A stretch of DNA of 64,000 nucleotides from Phytohabitans rumicis (GCF_011764445.1 NZ_BLPG01000001.1:6155001-6219000), one strand, 5' to 3'. Shown: positions 27,992 to 38,498, numbered from the stretch's first letter. Numbers and translations: made by a program. Notes: generated by a model from the sequence alone, not told the origin.

Positions 27992-30733
27992 TCAGGAATC
28001 TCCGCCCGTTTCCCCGACGGGAGCCGCCCCCACGTCGTCGATGGCGTACTTCTTGGCCGCCTCGGCGGGCACCGAGGGCGGCACCTCGCCGCGGACGGCG
28101 AGCTGGCGCAGCGTGGCCACGGCGATCGACTCGGCGTCGACGTGGAAGTGCCGGCGCAGCGCGTGCCGGGTGTCGGACAGGCCGAACCCGTCGGTGCCCA
28201 GCGAGGTGTAGCTCCCCGGGACCCAGCGCGCGATCAGGTCCGGCACCGCCCGCATCCAGTCACTGACCGCCACGAACGGCCCCCGCGCGCTCTTGAGCTT
28301 CTCGGTCAGGTACGGCACCTGCGCCGGCGTGCCGGGGTGCATCAGGTTCTGCTCCTCGACCAGGACGGCGTCGCGGCGCAGCTCGGTCCACGACGTCACC
28401 GACCACACGTCGGCCGAGACGCCCCAGTCCTGGGCGAGCAGGTCCTGGGCCTTGAGCGCCCACTGCATGCCGGTACCCGAGGCGAGGATCTGCGCCCGCG
28501 GGCCGTCGATCGCCGCCGGGCGGTACTTGTAGAGGCCGCGCTTCACACCCTCGACGTCGAGGTCGGCCGGCTCGGCGGGCTGCAGGATCGGCTCGTTGTA
28601 GACGGTCAGGTAGTAGAAGATGTTCTCCGGCCGCTCGCCGTACATGCGGTGCAGGCCGTCCTCGACGATGTGCGCCGTCTCGAACCCGAACGCCGGGTCG
28701 TACGCGACGACGGCCGGGTTGGTGGCCGCGATCAGGTGCGAGTGGCCGTCCTCGTGCTGCAGGCCCTCGCCGTTGAGCGTGGTGCGCCCCGCCGTGGCAC
28801 CGAGCACGAAGCCGCGGGCCATCTGGTCGGCCGCCGCCCAGAACCCGTCGCCGGTGCGCTGGAAGCCGAACATCGAGTAGAAGATGTACAGCGGGATCAT
28901 CGGCTCGCCGTGCGTGGCGTACGCGGTGCCGGCGGCGGTGAACGACGCGACCGAGCCGGCCTCGTTGATGCCCTCGTGCAGGATCTGCCCGGTGGTCGAC
29001 TCCTTGTACGACAGGAAGAGCTCCCGGTCGACGGACGTGTACCGCTGCCCGTGCGGCGAGTAGATCTTCTGGGTCGGGAAGAGCGAATCCATGCCGAACG
29101 TGCGCGCCTCATCCGGGATGATCGGCACCCACCGCTTGCCGAACTCCTTGTCCTTCATGAGGTCCTTGAGCAGGCGGACGAAGGCCATCGTGGTGGCCAC
29201 CTTCTGCTTGCCCGAGCCGCGCTTGACGTCGGCGAACCGCTCCGCGCCCGGGATCTGCAGCGGGATCGTGGTCGTACGCCGCGACGGCAGGAAGCCGCCG
29301 AGCGCCTCGCGCCGCTCGCGCAGGTACTGGATCTCCTCCGACTTCTCGCCCGGGTGGAAGTACGGCGGCAGGTACGGGTTGGCTTCGAGCGCCGAGTCCG
29401 GGATGTCCAGATAGAGCCGGTCGCGGAAGGACTTGAGGTCGTCCAGCGTCAGCTTCTTCATCTGGTGGGTGGCGTTGCGGCCCTCGAAGTGCGAGCCGAG
29501 CGTCCAGCCCTTGATGGTCTTGGCGAGGATCACGGTCGGCTGGCCGGTGTGCTCGGTGGCCGCCTTGTACGCCCCGTACAGCTTGCGGTAGTCGTGGCCG
29601 CCGCGCTTGAGGTTCCAGATCTCCTCGTCGGTCATGTGCTCGACCATCTTGCGGGTGCGCGGGTCACGCCCGAAGAAGTGCTCCCGGACGAACGCGCCGG
29701 ACTCCGCCTTGTACGTCTGGTAGTCGCCGTCCGGCGTGGTGTTCATGAGGTTGACCAGCGCGCCGTCGGTGTCGGCGGCCAGCAGCGGGTCCCACTCGCG
29801 GCCCCAGATCACCTTGATCACGTTCCAGCCGGCGCCGCGGAAGAACGCCTCCAGCTCCTGGATGACCTTGCCGTTGCCGCGTACCGGGCCGTCCAGCCGC
29901 TGGAGGTTGCAGTTGATCACGAAGGTCAGGTTGTCCAGCTCTTCGCGGGCGGCCAGGCCGATCGCGCCGAGCGACTCGACCTCGTCCATCTCGCCGTCGC
30001 CGAGGAACGCCCATACGTGCTGGTCGGACGTGTCCTTGATGCCCCGGTGGTGCAGGTACCGGTTGAACCGGGCCTGGTAGATCGCGTTCAGCGGGCCGAG
30101 GCCCATCGAGACCGTCGGAAACTCCCAGAAGTCCGGCATCAGGCGCGGGTGCGGATAGCTCGGCAGCCCGCCGCCCAGCCCGGCGTGCGACAGCTCCTGC
30201 CGGAACCCGTCGAGCCGGTCCTCGGTCAGCCGCCCCTCCAGAAACGCCCGGGCGTACATGCCGGGGGAGGCGTGACCCTGGAAGAAGATGTGGTCACCGC
30301 CGCCGGGGTGGCTCTTGCCCCGGAAGAAGTGGTTCATGCCCACCTCGTAGAGGGAGGCCGCGCTCGCGTACGTCGAGATGTGGCCACCCACGCCGATCTC
30401 CGGGCGCTGGGCGCGGTGCACGAGCATCGCGGCGTTCCAGCGCATGTACGCCCGGATGCGGCGCTCGACGAACTCGTCGCCGGGGAACCACGGCTCCTGC
30501 TCCGGCGGGATGGTGTTGATGTAGTCCGTGGTGGTCAGGGGCGGCACCCCGACCTGGCGCTCGCGGGCGCGTTCCAGCAGGCTCAGCATGACGTAGCGGG
30601 CGCGTTTGGCGCCGCGCTCGTCGATGACCGCGTCGAGCGACTCGATCCACTCCCGGGTCTCTTCGGGGTCGATGTCGAGAAGCTGGCTCGGTAGGCCATC
30701 GCTGATTACCGGGCGCTTGCGTTCGGTAGCCAC
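27992..30733 (-). CDS. aceE: Pyruvate dehydrogenase E1 component, homodimeric type
   Basis: AceE decarboxylates pyruvate with thiamine diphosphate and passes acetyl to lipoyl-E2. The 913 residues match the single-chain actinobacterial form (about 900). Visible marks are [22 protein letters not shown] near the N-terminus, the thiamine-binding stretch [14 protein letters not shown] ending near [11 protein letters not shown], and [12 protein letters not shown] in the middle domain. GTG at 30733 follows GAGGGAG. It is monocistronic, with its own terminator. Its E2 partner is not in the window. A second, unrelated two-part E1 lies at 35.6 kb. Confidence 0.96.
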   Translation of the reverse strand: MATERKRPVISDGLPSQLLDIDPEETREWIESLDAVIDERGAKRARYVMLSLLERARERQVGVPPLTTTDYINTIPPEQEPWFPGDEFVERRIRAYMRWNAAMLVHRAQRPEIGVGGHISTYASAASLYEVGMNHFFRGKSHPGGGDHIFFQGHASPGMYARAFLEGRLTEDRLDGFRQELSHAGLGGGLPSYPHPRLMPDFWEFPTVSMGLGPLNAIYQARFNRYLHHRGIKDTSDQHVWAFLGDGEMDEVESLGAIGLAAREELDNLTFVINCNLQRLDGPVRGNGKVIQELEAFFRGAGWNVIKVIWGREWDPLLAADTDGALVNLMNTTPDGDYQTYKAESGAFVREHFFGRDPRTRKMVEHMTDEEIWNLKRGGHDYRKLYGAYKAATEHTGQPTVILAKTIKGWTLGSHFEGRNATHQMKKLTLDDLKSFRDRLYLDIPDSALEANPYLPPYFHPGEKSEEIQYLRERREALGGFLPSRRTTTIPLQIPGAERFADVKRGSGKQKVATTMAFVRLLKDLMKDKEFGKRWVPIIPDEARTFGMDSLFPTQKIYSPHGQRYTSVDRELFLSYKESTTGQILHEGINEAGSVASFTAAGTAYATHGEPMIPLYIFYSMFGFQRTGDGFWAAADQMARGFVLGATAGRTTLNGEGLQHEDGHSHLIAATNPAVVAYDPAFGFETAHIVEDGLHRMYGERPENIFYYLTVYNEPILQPAEPADLDVEGVKRGLYKYRPAAIDGPRAQILASGTGMQWALKAQDLLAQDWGVSADVWSVTSWTELRRDAVLVEEQNLMHPGTPAQVPYLTEKLKSARGPFVAVSDWMRAVPDLIARWVPGSYTSLGTDGFGLSDTRHALRRHFHVDAESIAVATLRQLAVRGEVPPSVPAEAAKKYAIDDVGAAPVGETGGDS

Positions 30734-30857
30734 CAGCGCTCCCTCTATTGAGTGTGGGATAGGTCTCGTCCTCCATCCTGCCTTGTGTGACGGGCCTCGT
30801 CACGCCTGGTGGACCGCGACGCGACGCTCGACACACATACCAGCCGGTAACATTGCG

Positions 30858-31262
30858 TTAGCCCGCAAGGAAAGAGAACCGCACCTGCCGGGTCGGGTTA
30901 TCGCCGTTGGTGTCGACGAGGCAGATCGACTGCCATGTACCCAGGGCGATCCGGCCGCCGATCACCGGCAGCGAGGCGTACGGCGGCACGAACGCCGGCA
31001 GCACATGATCGCGGCCGTGCCCCTTGGTGCCGTGCCGGTGCCGCCACCGGTCGTCGGTCGGCAGCAGCTCGTCCAGGGCGGTCAGCAGGTCGTCGTCGGA
31101 GCCGGCGCCGGTCTCGATGATCGCCACGCCCGCCGTCGCGTGCGGCACGAACACGTGCAGCAGCCCGTCCCCTTCGCCGCTCACAAACGCCGACGCCTCG
31201 GCGGTGATGTCCTTAACGATTGGACGTCCGCCGGTCCTCACTGTGATCACCTCAGTGCGCAT
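30858..31262 (-). CDS. YjbQ-family protein (secondary thiamine phosphate synthase-like)
   Basis: The 134-residue protein has the UPF0047 block HVFVPHATAGVAIIETG and the closing HGTKGHGRDHVLPAFVPPYASLPVIGGRIALGTWQ... that mark the YjbQ family, a small trimeric barrel with three conserved His. E. coli YjbQ shows weak thiamine phosphate synthase activity, but the physiological role is not settled. ATG at 31262 is chosen since the longer frame runs through the neighbouring gene start. The divergent DUF4139 gene starts only 10 bases away. Confidence 0.88.
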   Translation of the reverse strand: MRTEVITVRTGGRPIVKDITAEASAFVSGEGDGLLHVFVPHATAGVAIIETGAGSDDDLLTALDELLPTDDRWRHRHGTKGHGRDHVLPAFVPPYASLPVIGGRIALGTWQSICLVDTNGDNPTRQVRFSFLAG

Positions 31263-31272
31263 GCGCGCCAGT

Positions 31273-32811
31273 ATGTTTGACATCGTGGATCCCGTGGTGC
31301 TCGACGCCCCCATCGTGGCGGTCACCGTCTACCCGGACCGTGCCCGGGTGACCAGGCGCGGCAAGCTCCCCCTGCCCGGCGGCACCAGCGTGGTCCACAT
31401 CGGACCACTCCCGCTCGGGCTGCACCGTGACTCGGTGCGCGTCGGCGGCCACGGGCCGGCCACCGTGCTGGGTGTCGATGTGCTCACCCGCCACCAGCCT
31501 CGCCCCACCGACCAGACCGTGGCCGAGCTGGAGGAGCAGCGCCGGGCGCTCGCCACCGAGCTGGCCGGGCTCGCCGACGCGACCGTGGTCGAGCAGCAGC
31601 GGGCCGAGTTCCTCGCCACGCTCGCGCAGCGCGCCGGCGGCACGTACGCCCGCTCGCTGGCCGCCGGCGAGACCGACCCGGCGGCGGTGACGGCGTTCGC
31701 GGACTCGATCGTCGAACAGCTCACCGCGAGCAAGGCACGGCAGCGCGACCTCGCGCTGCGCGCCGGCGAGGCCGGCGACCGCAAGGCGGCGATCGAGCGC
31801 CGGCTGGCGCAGCTCACCGGCAAGCGCGCCCCCGACCAGGTCGTCGCCGCGGTGAGCCTTTCGGTCTCCGCCGCCGAGGCGGTCGAGCTGGAGCTCTCGT
31901 ACGTCGTGGACGGTGCCGGCTGGGAGTCCACATACGATGTACGGCTGGCGGAGGAGCGACTGACGGTCACCTGGTTCGGCCTGGTGACCCAGCGGACCGG
32001 CGAGGACTGGCCGGAGTGCGAGCTGCTGCTGTCCACCGCCCGCCCGTCGACCACCACGACCGTGCCGGAGCTGGAGCCGTGGTACCTGGACCGGATCCGC
32101 CCGCTGCCGGTCGCCCGAGCGGTGGCCGCGTCCCGCAGCCTGGACGCCTCTCTTGAATATGTCGAGGAGGGCGTGAGCGCCGTCGAGCAGGGGATCGCCG
32201 CCGCGACGTACCGGCCGGAGCACCCGGTGGCCGTGCCCGCCGACGGCACCGCCCACCGGTCCACCGTCGCCGTCCTCGACCTGACCGCCGGACTGGACTA
32301 CGTCACCGCGCCGGCCCACGCGAGCGACGCCCACCTGCGCGCCACCGCGGTGAACGGCTCGGCGCACACCCTGCTGCCCGGCCGGGCCTCGGTCTTTCAC
32401 GACGCCGACTTCGTGGGCAGCACCCACCTGGAGACGTGGGCGCCCGGCGAGGAGGTCGAGCTGGCGCTCGGCATCGACGACCGGATCCGGGTCGAGCGCA
32501 AGCTGACCCGGCGTACGGCGACGAAGGCGGCCCTCGGCTCGACCCGGCGCCGCGAGGTGGAGTACCGGACCACGGTCGCCAACCACACGCCCCGCCCGGC
32601 CCGGGTGACCGTGCTGGACCAGATCCCGGTCTCCCGGGACGAGGGCATCACGGTGCGGGCGTTCAAAGTGGACCCGGCACCCGTCGACCGCACCGAGATG
32701 GGCGTGCTGAGCTGGAAGCTGGAGCTCGAGCCGGGCGAGTCCAAAGAGGTCACCATGGGCCTCCGTGTCGAACTCGCCCGGGGTGTCGAGATGTCCGGCT
32801 GGCGCGAGTAG
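31273..32811 (+). CDS. DUF4139-domain protein, mucoidy inhibitor A-like
   Basis: The 512-residue protein begins with a beta-rich domain (VAVTVYPDRARVTRRGKLPL), has a long coiled coil at roughly residues 75-190 (QTVAELEEQRRALATELAG onward), then the DUF4139 region with SYVVDGAGWESTYDVRLAEE near residue 215 and a C-terminal jelly-roll (TVANHTPRPARVTVLDQIPV). There is no signal peptide, so it acts in the cytosol or is exported unconventionally. Function of the family is not established. The stop directly abuts the converging phoD stop with no base between. Confidence 0.85.
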   Translation: MFDIVDPVVLDAPIVAVTVYPDRARVTRRGKLPLPGGTSVVHIGPLPLGLHRDSVRVGGHGPATVLGVDVLTRHQPRPTDQTVAELEEQRRALATELAGLADATVVEQQRAEFLATLAQRAGGTYARSLAAGETDPAAVTAFADSIVEQLTASKARQRDLALRAGEAGDRKAAIERRLAQLTGKRAPDQVVAAVSLSVSAAEAVELELSYVVDGAGWESTYDVRLAEERLTVTWFGLVTQRTGEDWPECELLLSTARPSTTTTVPELEPWYLDRIRPLPVARAVAASRSLDASLEYVEEGVSAVEQGIAAATYRPEHPVAVPADGTAHRSTVAVLDLTAGLDYVTAPAHASDAHLRATAVNGSAHTLLPGRASVFHDADFVGSTHLETWAPGEEVELALGIDDRIRVERKLTRRTATKAALGSTRRREVEYRTTVANHTPRPARVTVLDQIPVSRDEGITVRAFKVDPAPVDRTEMGVLSWKLELEPGESKEVTMGLRVELARGVEMSGWRE

Positions 32812-34443
32812 TTACGGGCGGACGGTTTCCTGCTCGACGGTGTCCGGGATGCCTTCCCGCGACAGCACTCCCAGGTCACGCGGGCGGTCGTACGTCTGGT
32901 GCAGGCCCGGCACCCGGTCCTCCACGGCGAACGAGGCGCGGGTGTAGACGGGCGCGCCGGGCGTCGTCACGTACGGCACCACCTTGAAGTCCGCGTCCAG
33001 GCGGTCGGCCGCGATCTTCGTCAGGACGTACCCGCGCTGGTTGTTGTAGAAGCGCAGGTGCGGGTTGATGCTCAGGAACGGGTGGGTCGCCGGGTCCGAG
33101 TCGGCCCCGTTGCCGGTCGACGAGACCGACGAGCAGACCAGCTCGGTGCCGACCGTCCGCGACGTCGGGTCGGCGTAGTCCAGCTTGAGGTCGCTGGCCC
33201 AGTGCGCGTGGACGTCACCGGTGAGCACGACCGTGTTGCGTACCCCGGCCGCGAGCCAGCCGCGGGTGATGCGGTCGCGCGAGGCGACGTACCCGTCCCA
33301 GGAGTCCTGGCTGGTGACCGTCGCCGGGCCGGCGTTGTTGTCACGCTGGGCGAAGAAGACCTGCTGGCCCAGGATGTCCCAGCGGGCCGACGACCGCCGG
33401 AACCCGTCGAGCAGCCACGCCTCCTGCTCGGCGCCGGTGATGGAACGCGCCGGGTCGACGGCGGCCGGGCAAGCCTTGTAGCCGTCGCCGCAGCCCTGGT
33501 CGTCCCGGTACTGGCGGGTGTCGAGCATGTGGAACGTCGCCAACCGTCCCCAGTGGACCCGCCGGAACAGTTGCATGTCGATGCCCTGCGGGATCGAGCT
33601 GCGGCGCAGCGGCATGTTCTCCCAGTACGCCTGGAACGCCGCCGCACGCCGGGCGAGGAAGTTCGGCTGCGTGTTCTCCGGCACCTCGTCGGCCCAGTTG
33701 TTGTCCACCTCGTGGTCGTCCCACACCACCAGCCACGGCGCGGCGGCGTGCGCGGCCTGCAAATCGGCGTCGGCCTTGTACTGCGCGTGCCGCTGCCGGT
33801 AGTTCGCCAGCGTCTCCGTCTCCGGACCCTCGTGGTCGCGCGGGTTGCCGCCCGGGATGTTGTAGGTGTCCTTTGTGTACTCGTACTGGTAGTCGCCGAG
33901 GTGCAGGACGAGGTCCGGCATCTCCTCGGCGAGCCGCCGGTACGCGGTGAAGTAGCCGTGCTCGTACTGCGAGCACGAGACGAACGCCATCGCCAGCGCG
34001 CCGCCGAGCGTCCACGGCGCCGGCGCGGTCCGCGTGCGCCCGATCGGCGAGACGTAGCGTTCGGCCTTGAACCGGTAGAAGAACTCCCGGCCGGGCAGCA
34101 GCCCATTCAGTTCGATGTGGACGCTGTGCGCGGTCTGCGGGCGGGCGAGCTTGACGCCACGGCGTACCACGTGGCGAAATCGCTCGTCGGCGGCCAGCTC
34201 CCACTGCACCGGCACCACGCGGTCCGGCATCCCGCCCAGGCCGTCCTCGGCGAGCGGCTGCGGGGCGAGCCGGGTCCACAGCACGAACCCGTCGTGGTCC
34301 GGGTCGCCGGAAGCCACGCCGAGCGTGAACGGGTCGGTCCGAAGTGGACCGTTCGCGGCCGCGGCCGCCGCGCCGGGCAGGGTCGCGGCGGCGGCACCGA
34401 CCGCTACGCCACCGGCAATGAGGGTACGTCGAGACACGGGCAT
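32812..34443 (-). CDS. phoD: Secreted alkaline phosphatase, PhoD family
   Basis: The 543-residue phosphodiesterase/monoesterase has a twin-arginine signal (VSRRTLIAGGVAVGAA), so it folds before export. Metal-binding residues appear in HLGDYQYEY, VVWDDHEVDNNWAD and LTGDVHAHWASDL, the PhoD pattern for an Fe-Ca centre. It releases phosphate from organic esters outside the cell. ATG at 34443 follows GGGGAGGA. One GTTCAAC lies about 60 bases upstream on its strand, reminiscent of half a PHO box, but no second repeat is clear, so phosphate control is only suspected. Confidence 0.93.
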   Translation of the reverse strand: MPVSRRTLIAGGVAVGAAAATLPGAAAAAANGPLRTDPFTLGVASGDPDHDGFVLWTRLAPQPLAEDGLGGMPDRVVPVQWELAADERFRHVVRRGVKLARPQTAHSVHIELNGLLPGREFFYRFKAERYVSPIGRTRTAPAPWTLGGALAMAFVSCSQYEHGYFTAYRRLAEEMPDLVLHLGDYQYEYTKDTYNIPGGNPRDHEGPETETLANYRQRHAQYKADADLQAAHAAAPWLVVWDDHEVDNNWADEVPENTQPNFLARRAAAFQAYWENMPLRRSSIPQGIDMQLFRRVHWGRLATFHMLDTRQYRDDQGCGDGYKACPAAVDPARSITGAEQEAWLLDGFRRSSARWDILGQQVFFAQRDNNAGPATVTSQDSWDGYVASRDRITRGWLAAGVRNTVVLTGDVHAHWASDLKLDYADPTSRTVGTELVCSSVSSTGNGADSDPATHPFLSINPHLRFYNNQRGYVLTKIAADRLDADFKVVPYVTTPGAPVYTRASFAVEDRVPGLHQTYDRPRDLGVLSREGIPDTVEQETVRP

Positions 34444-34649
34444 GGTGGTCCTCCCCAGGATTGACCAGCACCAACGTGGGGAAGCCTCGCGAGTGATGTT
34501 GAACCGTCCGCAAACACCGCGTGTATTGGTGATGTTTGGTGCCGTCCAAGGCGGTGGCCCGCGCGTGATTATGCGTGCCCGGGTGGGGCGGCGAGGCGTT
34601 TTCTCGTGTTCCCGACCCGGCGCCGGTAGTTCCGGTCACAGTCATTCTC

Positions 34650-35296
34650 ATGTACGCATCAACGCATCCGTGGCGATCCACGGCCTTTGGGTTGTGCGGG
34701 GCGGCCGCCCTCGCACTGCTCCTCGGCCTGGGAGCCGGCACGGACCGGAGCGCCTCCGCGCTCACGCTCGCGTCCGATGCCGTCGTGATGCCGTCAGCAG
34801 CGCCGCTGCCAGCAGAGCCGGCTTCCGTCGAACCCATAGCCGACGACGCCCCAGCCGCCTCCAGCGCTTCCGAGGAGGCTCCATCCGTCGCAACTGACGA
34901 GACCCCGCCCGCCCTATCCGAGGATGCTCCGCCTGCCACATCTGAGGAGGCCCCGCTCGCCGGGCCCGAGGAGGCCCCGCCCGCTCCCGACGAGGCTCCG
35001 CCCGCCGACTCTGCGGAGGCCCCGCCCGGTTCTGACGAGGCCCCGTCCGTTTCCGACGAGGCTCTGTCCGCCGACGGCGGTGCGCCGGTCGACGAGCTCG
35101 CCGAGCCGACCACGGCACCCGAGGAGCCGAGCGAGAATCTCGATGTCCCGTTCATCGGCCCACCGCAACCCAGGACCACCGACCTGGACTGCGCCGATTT
35201 CGAGCAGGACTCCTTCCGCATCGACCCCAACAACGACCCGCACGGACTGGACCGTGACAACGACGGGATCGCCTGCGAAGCCCCGCCGGGGACTGA
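34650..35296 (+). CDS. Secreted Excalibur calcium-binding domain protein (stop restored)
   Basis: The protein starts with a signal peptide (STAFGLCGAAALALLLGLGAG), continues with about 110 residues of Pro/Ala/Glu-rich repeats (EEAP, DEAPP), and ends in the Excalibur motif DLDCADFEQDSF and GLDRDNDGIACE, whose DRDNDG loop binds calcium. As printed the frame has no stop and runs on through a palindrome and element copy 6 into the next gene. One G added to the run at 35288-35291 gives PPGD followed by TGA at 35294-35296 and a protein of 215 residues ending just after the domain, the family norm. Confidence 0.82.
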
Positions 35297-35300
35297 CCTC

Positions 35301-35360
35301 GGTGATCATGAGGTTAGCGTCAGGAGAGCGCTCTCGTCCGGCGCTAACTTCATGATCACC
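35301..35360. repeat. 60-bp nested palindrome, a third kind
   Basis: GGTGATCATGAGGTTAGCG (35301-35319) pairs with CGCTAACTTCATGATCACC (35342-35360) with one mismatch, and the 22-bp middle carries the perfect palindrome GAGAGCGCTCTC (35324-35335). It lies a few bases past the restored stop of the Excalibur gene and could act as its terminator. Confidence 0.9.
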
Positions 35361-35411
35361 GCCGGTGGTCACTCCCGTACACCGAGCCCCGTGGGGCCTG
35401 CCCGCCGCGTC

Positions 35412-35487
35412 GATCAAGGGATTCCGCGTCGATCAAGGGCAAACGGTCGTGGTTTAGAGATCGAACCACGGCCGTTTGCCCTTGATC
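35412..35487 (+). repeat. 57-bp palindromic element, copy 6 (left outer half-site only)
   Basis: The core is 35431-35487 in orientation P with the outer GATC 19 bp before it. Its right side runs into an 11-bp tandem repeat. Confidence 0.9.
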
Positions 35488-35505
35488 GACGCGGAGAGGG
35501 GCGGG

Positions 35506-35571
35506 GAGAGGGGCGCGAGAGGGGCGCGAGAGGGGCGCGAGAGGGGCGCGAGAGGGGCGCGAGAGGGGCGC
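35506..35571. repeat. 11-bp tandem repeat, six perfect copies
   Basis: The unit GAGAGGGGCGC is repeated six times, with degenerate flanks from about 35492. It fills the space between element copy 6 and the start of the E1 dehydrogenase gene. Confidence 0.95.
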
Positions 35572-35636
35572 GGAGGGGAGACAGGGGACGGTGGGTGGGT
35601 GGCCGGGGGTGGCTTGCGTCGGTAATGCTGTCCTGC

Positions 35637-37954
35637 GTGACCACCCCTCAAGATCTGGACGAGTTCTTCCGGGAGGCGGTCGGCGGCCTTAGCGAGTCGG
35701 CTAGCCAGCGGGCGCCGGAAGCACCGGTCCGGGACGGCACCGCGCTGACCGGCAACGGCGCGCTGGAGCTGTTCGAAGCGCAGCTCGCGAGCCGGCACCT
35801 CGACCTGGCGGCCAGGTGGTTGCGTTCCTTCGGCGAGGGGTTCTACACGATCGGCTCCTCGGGCCACGAAGGGAACGCGGCCGTCGCGATGGCGGTGCGG
35901 CGGACCGACCCGGCGCTCCTGCACTACCGGTCGGGGCGTTCTACTGCGCACGGGTGGCCCAGGCCAGCAGCGAGGAGCGCCACGGTGAGGACCCGCTCAC
36001 CCAGGCGGCCCGCGACGTGCTGCGCGGGGTGGTCGCCTCCAGCCTGGAGCCGATCGCCGGCGGCCGGCACAAAGTCTTCGGCAACGCCGAGCTGAACGTG
36101 ATCCCGACCACCTCCACGATCGCATCGCACCTGCCCAGGGCGGTCGGCGTCGCGTTCGCGATCGAGCGGCTGCGGCGGCTGAGCCCGGCCGCGCGGCCGC
36201 TGCGCGGGCACCGGCCGGCGCTGGACGGGCAGTCGCCCTGGCCGTCCGACGCGATCGCGGTCTGCTCCTTCGGCGACGCGTCGATCAACCACGCGAGCGC
36301 GGTGGCGGCGTTCAACACCGCGGGCTGGTGCGACCACGCCGGGCTGCGGATCCCGGTGCTCTTCGTGTGCGAGGACAACGGCCTGGGGATCAGCGTGCGC
36401 TCGCCGGCGGGCTGGGTCGCCGCGTCGCTGCGTGCGCGTCCGGGGATCAAGTACTTCGCCGCGGACGGCTGCGACGCCGCCGAGACATTCGACGTCGCGA
36501 CGGAGGCAGCAGCCTGGGTACGCCGGCACCGGCGGCCCGCCGTACTCCATCTGACGACCGTGCGGCTGATGGGCCACGCGGGCGCCGATGCCGAGACGGC
36601 GTACCGGCCGGCGGCGGACATCGAGCGCGACGTGTCGCGCGATCCGCTCGTGGCCCTGGCGCGGCTGCTGGCGGAGGCCGGCCTGGCCCGGCCCGACGAG
36701 CTGATCGGCCGGTACGACGAGGTCGGCTGGCAGGTGCGCAAGGTGGCCGAGGAGGTGATCGGCGAGCCGAAGCTGGAGGGGCCCGCCGACGTCGCCGCCC
36801 CGCTGGCGCCCCGCCGGCCGGTACGGGTGGCCAAGGCGATCGCCGAGGCGGCCACGCGGGCGATGGGGCCGGTGGCGGCCGCGCGGGACACCGGGTTCGG
36901 TGGCCGGCTGCCCGAGGACGCCGACGGGCTCACCCTGGCCCAGACGATCAACGCCGCGCTGTCCGACGGCATGGTGGCCAACCCGGGGATGGCGATATTC
37001 GGCGAGGACGTCGCGATCAAGGGCGGCGTGTACGGGGTGACGAAGGGGCTGCGGGATCGCTTCGGGGCGTCCCGGGTGTTCGACACGCTGCTGGACGAGA
37101 CCTCGATCCTCGGGCTCGCGCTGGGCGCCGGGCTCGGCGGGATGCTACCGGTACCGGAGATCCAGTACCTGGCGTACCTGCACAACGCCGAGGACCAGAT
37201 CCGGGGCGAGGCGGCCACGATGCAGTTTTTCTCGCGCGGGGCGCACCGCAACCCGATGGTCGTGCGGGTGGCCGGGCTGGCGTACCAGGAGGGCTTCGGG
37301 GGGCACTTCCACAACGACAACTCGGTCGCCGTACTCCGGGATGTGCCTGGTCTTGTGGTCGCGGTGCCGGCGCGGGCCGACGACGCCGCGCCGATGCTGC
37401 GCACGTGCCTGGCCAGTGCGGCCGTGGACGGCAGCGTGTGCGTGTTCCTGGAGCCCATCGCGCTGTACCACACGCGTGACCTGTATGCGGAGGGTGACGG
37501 TGAGTGGTTGGCGCCGTACCTGGCGCCGGCCGACTGGTCCGCCGGGCACGTGCCGATCGGCCGCGCCCGCGTCTATGGGATCGGGTCGGCCGACGACCTC
37601 ACGATCATCACGTTCGGTAACGGCGTGCGGATGTCGCTGCGCGCGGCGGCCCGGCTCGCCAGCGAGGGCGTGGGCTCGCGGGTGGTGGATCTGCGTTGGC
37701 TGGCCCCGCTGCCGGTGGCCGACATCATCCGGGAGTCGGCGGCGACCGGCCGGGTGCTGATCGTGGACGAGACACGCCGGTCCGGCGGGGTCGGCGAGGG
37801 GGTGCTGGCCGCGCTCGTGGACGGCGGATACGTGGGCGCCGCGCGGCGAATCGCCTCGGTTGACTCCTTCATCCCCTTAGGTCCGGCCGCCCGGCACGTC
37901 CTCGTCGCGGAAGATGCCATCACCCAGGGTGCCCGCGGGCTTCTGGCACGGTAA
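35637..37954 (+). CDS. Fused 2-oxoacid dehydrogenase E1 alpha/beta (frame broken once)
   Basis: The alpha half has GNAAVAMAVRRTDPALLHYR and the thiamine motif SFGDASINHASAVAAFNTA. The beta half starts near residue 440 with TLAQTINAALSDGM, then FGEDVAIKGGVYGVTKGL and EIQYLAYLHNAEDQIRGEAA. The fusion resembles branched-chain or acetoin-type E1 joined in one chain. The frame breaks after LLHYRSG; one G restored at 35933-35936 gives GAFYCARVAQA and 773 codons. GTG at 35637 or ATG at 35625 starts it. No E2 or E3 gene is near, so the substrate is unknown; branched-chain 2-oxoacids are the usual guess. Confidence 0.87.
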
Positions 37955-38060
37955 ATTGCCTTCCACTCGGTGCGCCACTTGCGCGCGGCGGAACAACTGT
38001 GTGGACTACGCGCTATCGGCGTTCGACGCCGGGAGTGTTGAGATGAGGAGGCACGCGACA

Positions 38061-38498
38061 GTGAGCGCGACCGCTGGTCAGGCCGCCGACGGTGTACGCA
38101 GCCTGGCGGACCGGTTCGGGATCGAGCCGGGGATGGTGGTCATGGAGATGGGGTACGACGAGGATGTCGACCAGGATCTCCGCGACGCCCTGACCGACCG
38201 CTGCGGGGAGCTGGTCGACGAAGACACGGACGAGGTCGTCGACGCGGTGCTGGTGTGGTACCGCGATGGCGATGGCGACCTTTTCGAGTTGCTCGTCGAG
38301 ACCCTTACCCCGCTGGCCGATAACGGCGTGGTTTGGCTTTTGACGCCCAAGGCCGGCCGGCCTGGGCACGTCGAGCCGAGTGAGATCAGTGAGGTGGCTC
38401 CCACCGCGGGACTACAGCAGACCTCCACGCTCAACGCGGGTAAAGATTGGAGCGCCGCCCGGCTCGTCACGCCGCGCGCGGCACGCTCCAAGAAGTAG
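38061..38498 (+). CDS. DUF3052 family protein
   Basis: The 145-residue acidic protein has the family core SLADRFGIEPGMVVMEMGYD and VWYRDGDGDLFELLVETLTP, ending in KDWSAARLVTPRAARSKK. Function is not established; in many actinomycetes it lies close to aceE and to the peroxiredoxin that also follows here. GTG at 38061 is chosen because AGGAGG ends nine bases before; the in-frame ATG at 38043 would put that site inside the gene. Confidence 0.88.
   Translation: MSATAGQAADGVRSLADRFGIEPGMVVMEMGYDEDVDQDLRDALTDRCGELVDEDTDEVVDAVLVWYRDGDGDLFELLVETLTPLADNGVVWLLTPKAGRPGHVEPSEISEVAPTAGLQQTSTLNAGKDWSAARLVTPRAARSKK

Noticed and set aside
34444-34560. A PHO box controlling phoD
   Set aside because: Only one GTTCAAC-like heptamer is visible; the direct 11-bp repeat that defines such boxes is absent.
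34650-36095. A fusion of the Excalibur protein with the E1 dehydrogenase alpha domain
   Set aside because: The link consists of a palindrome, a repeat element and tandem repeats translated by chance. One missing G at 35288-35291 removes the normal stop.
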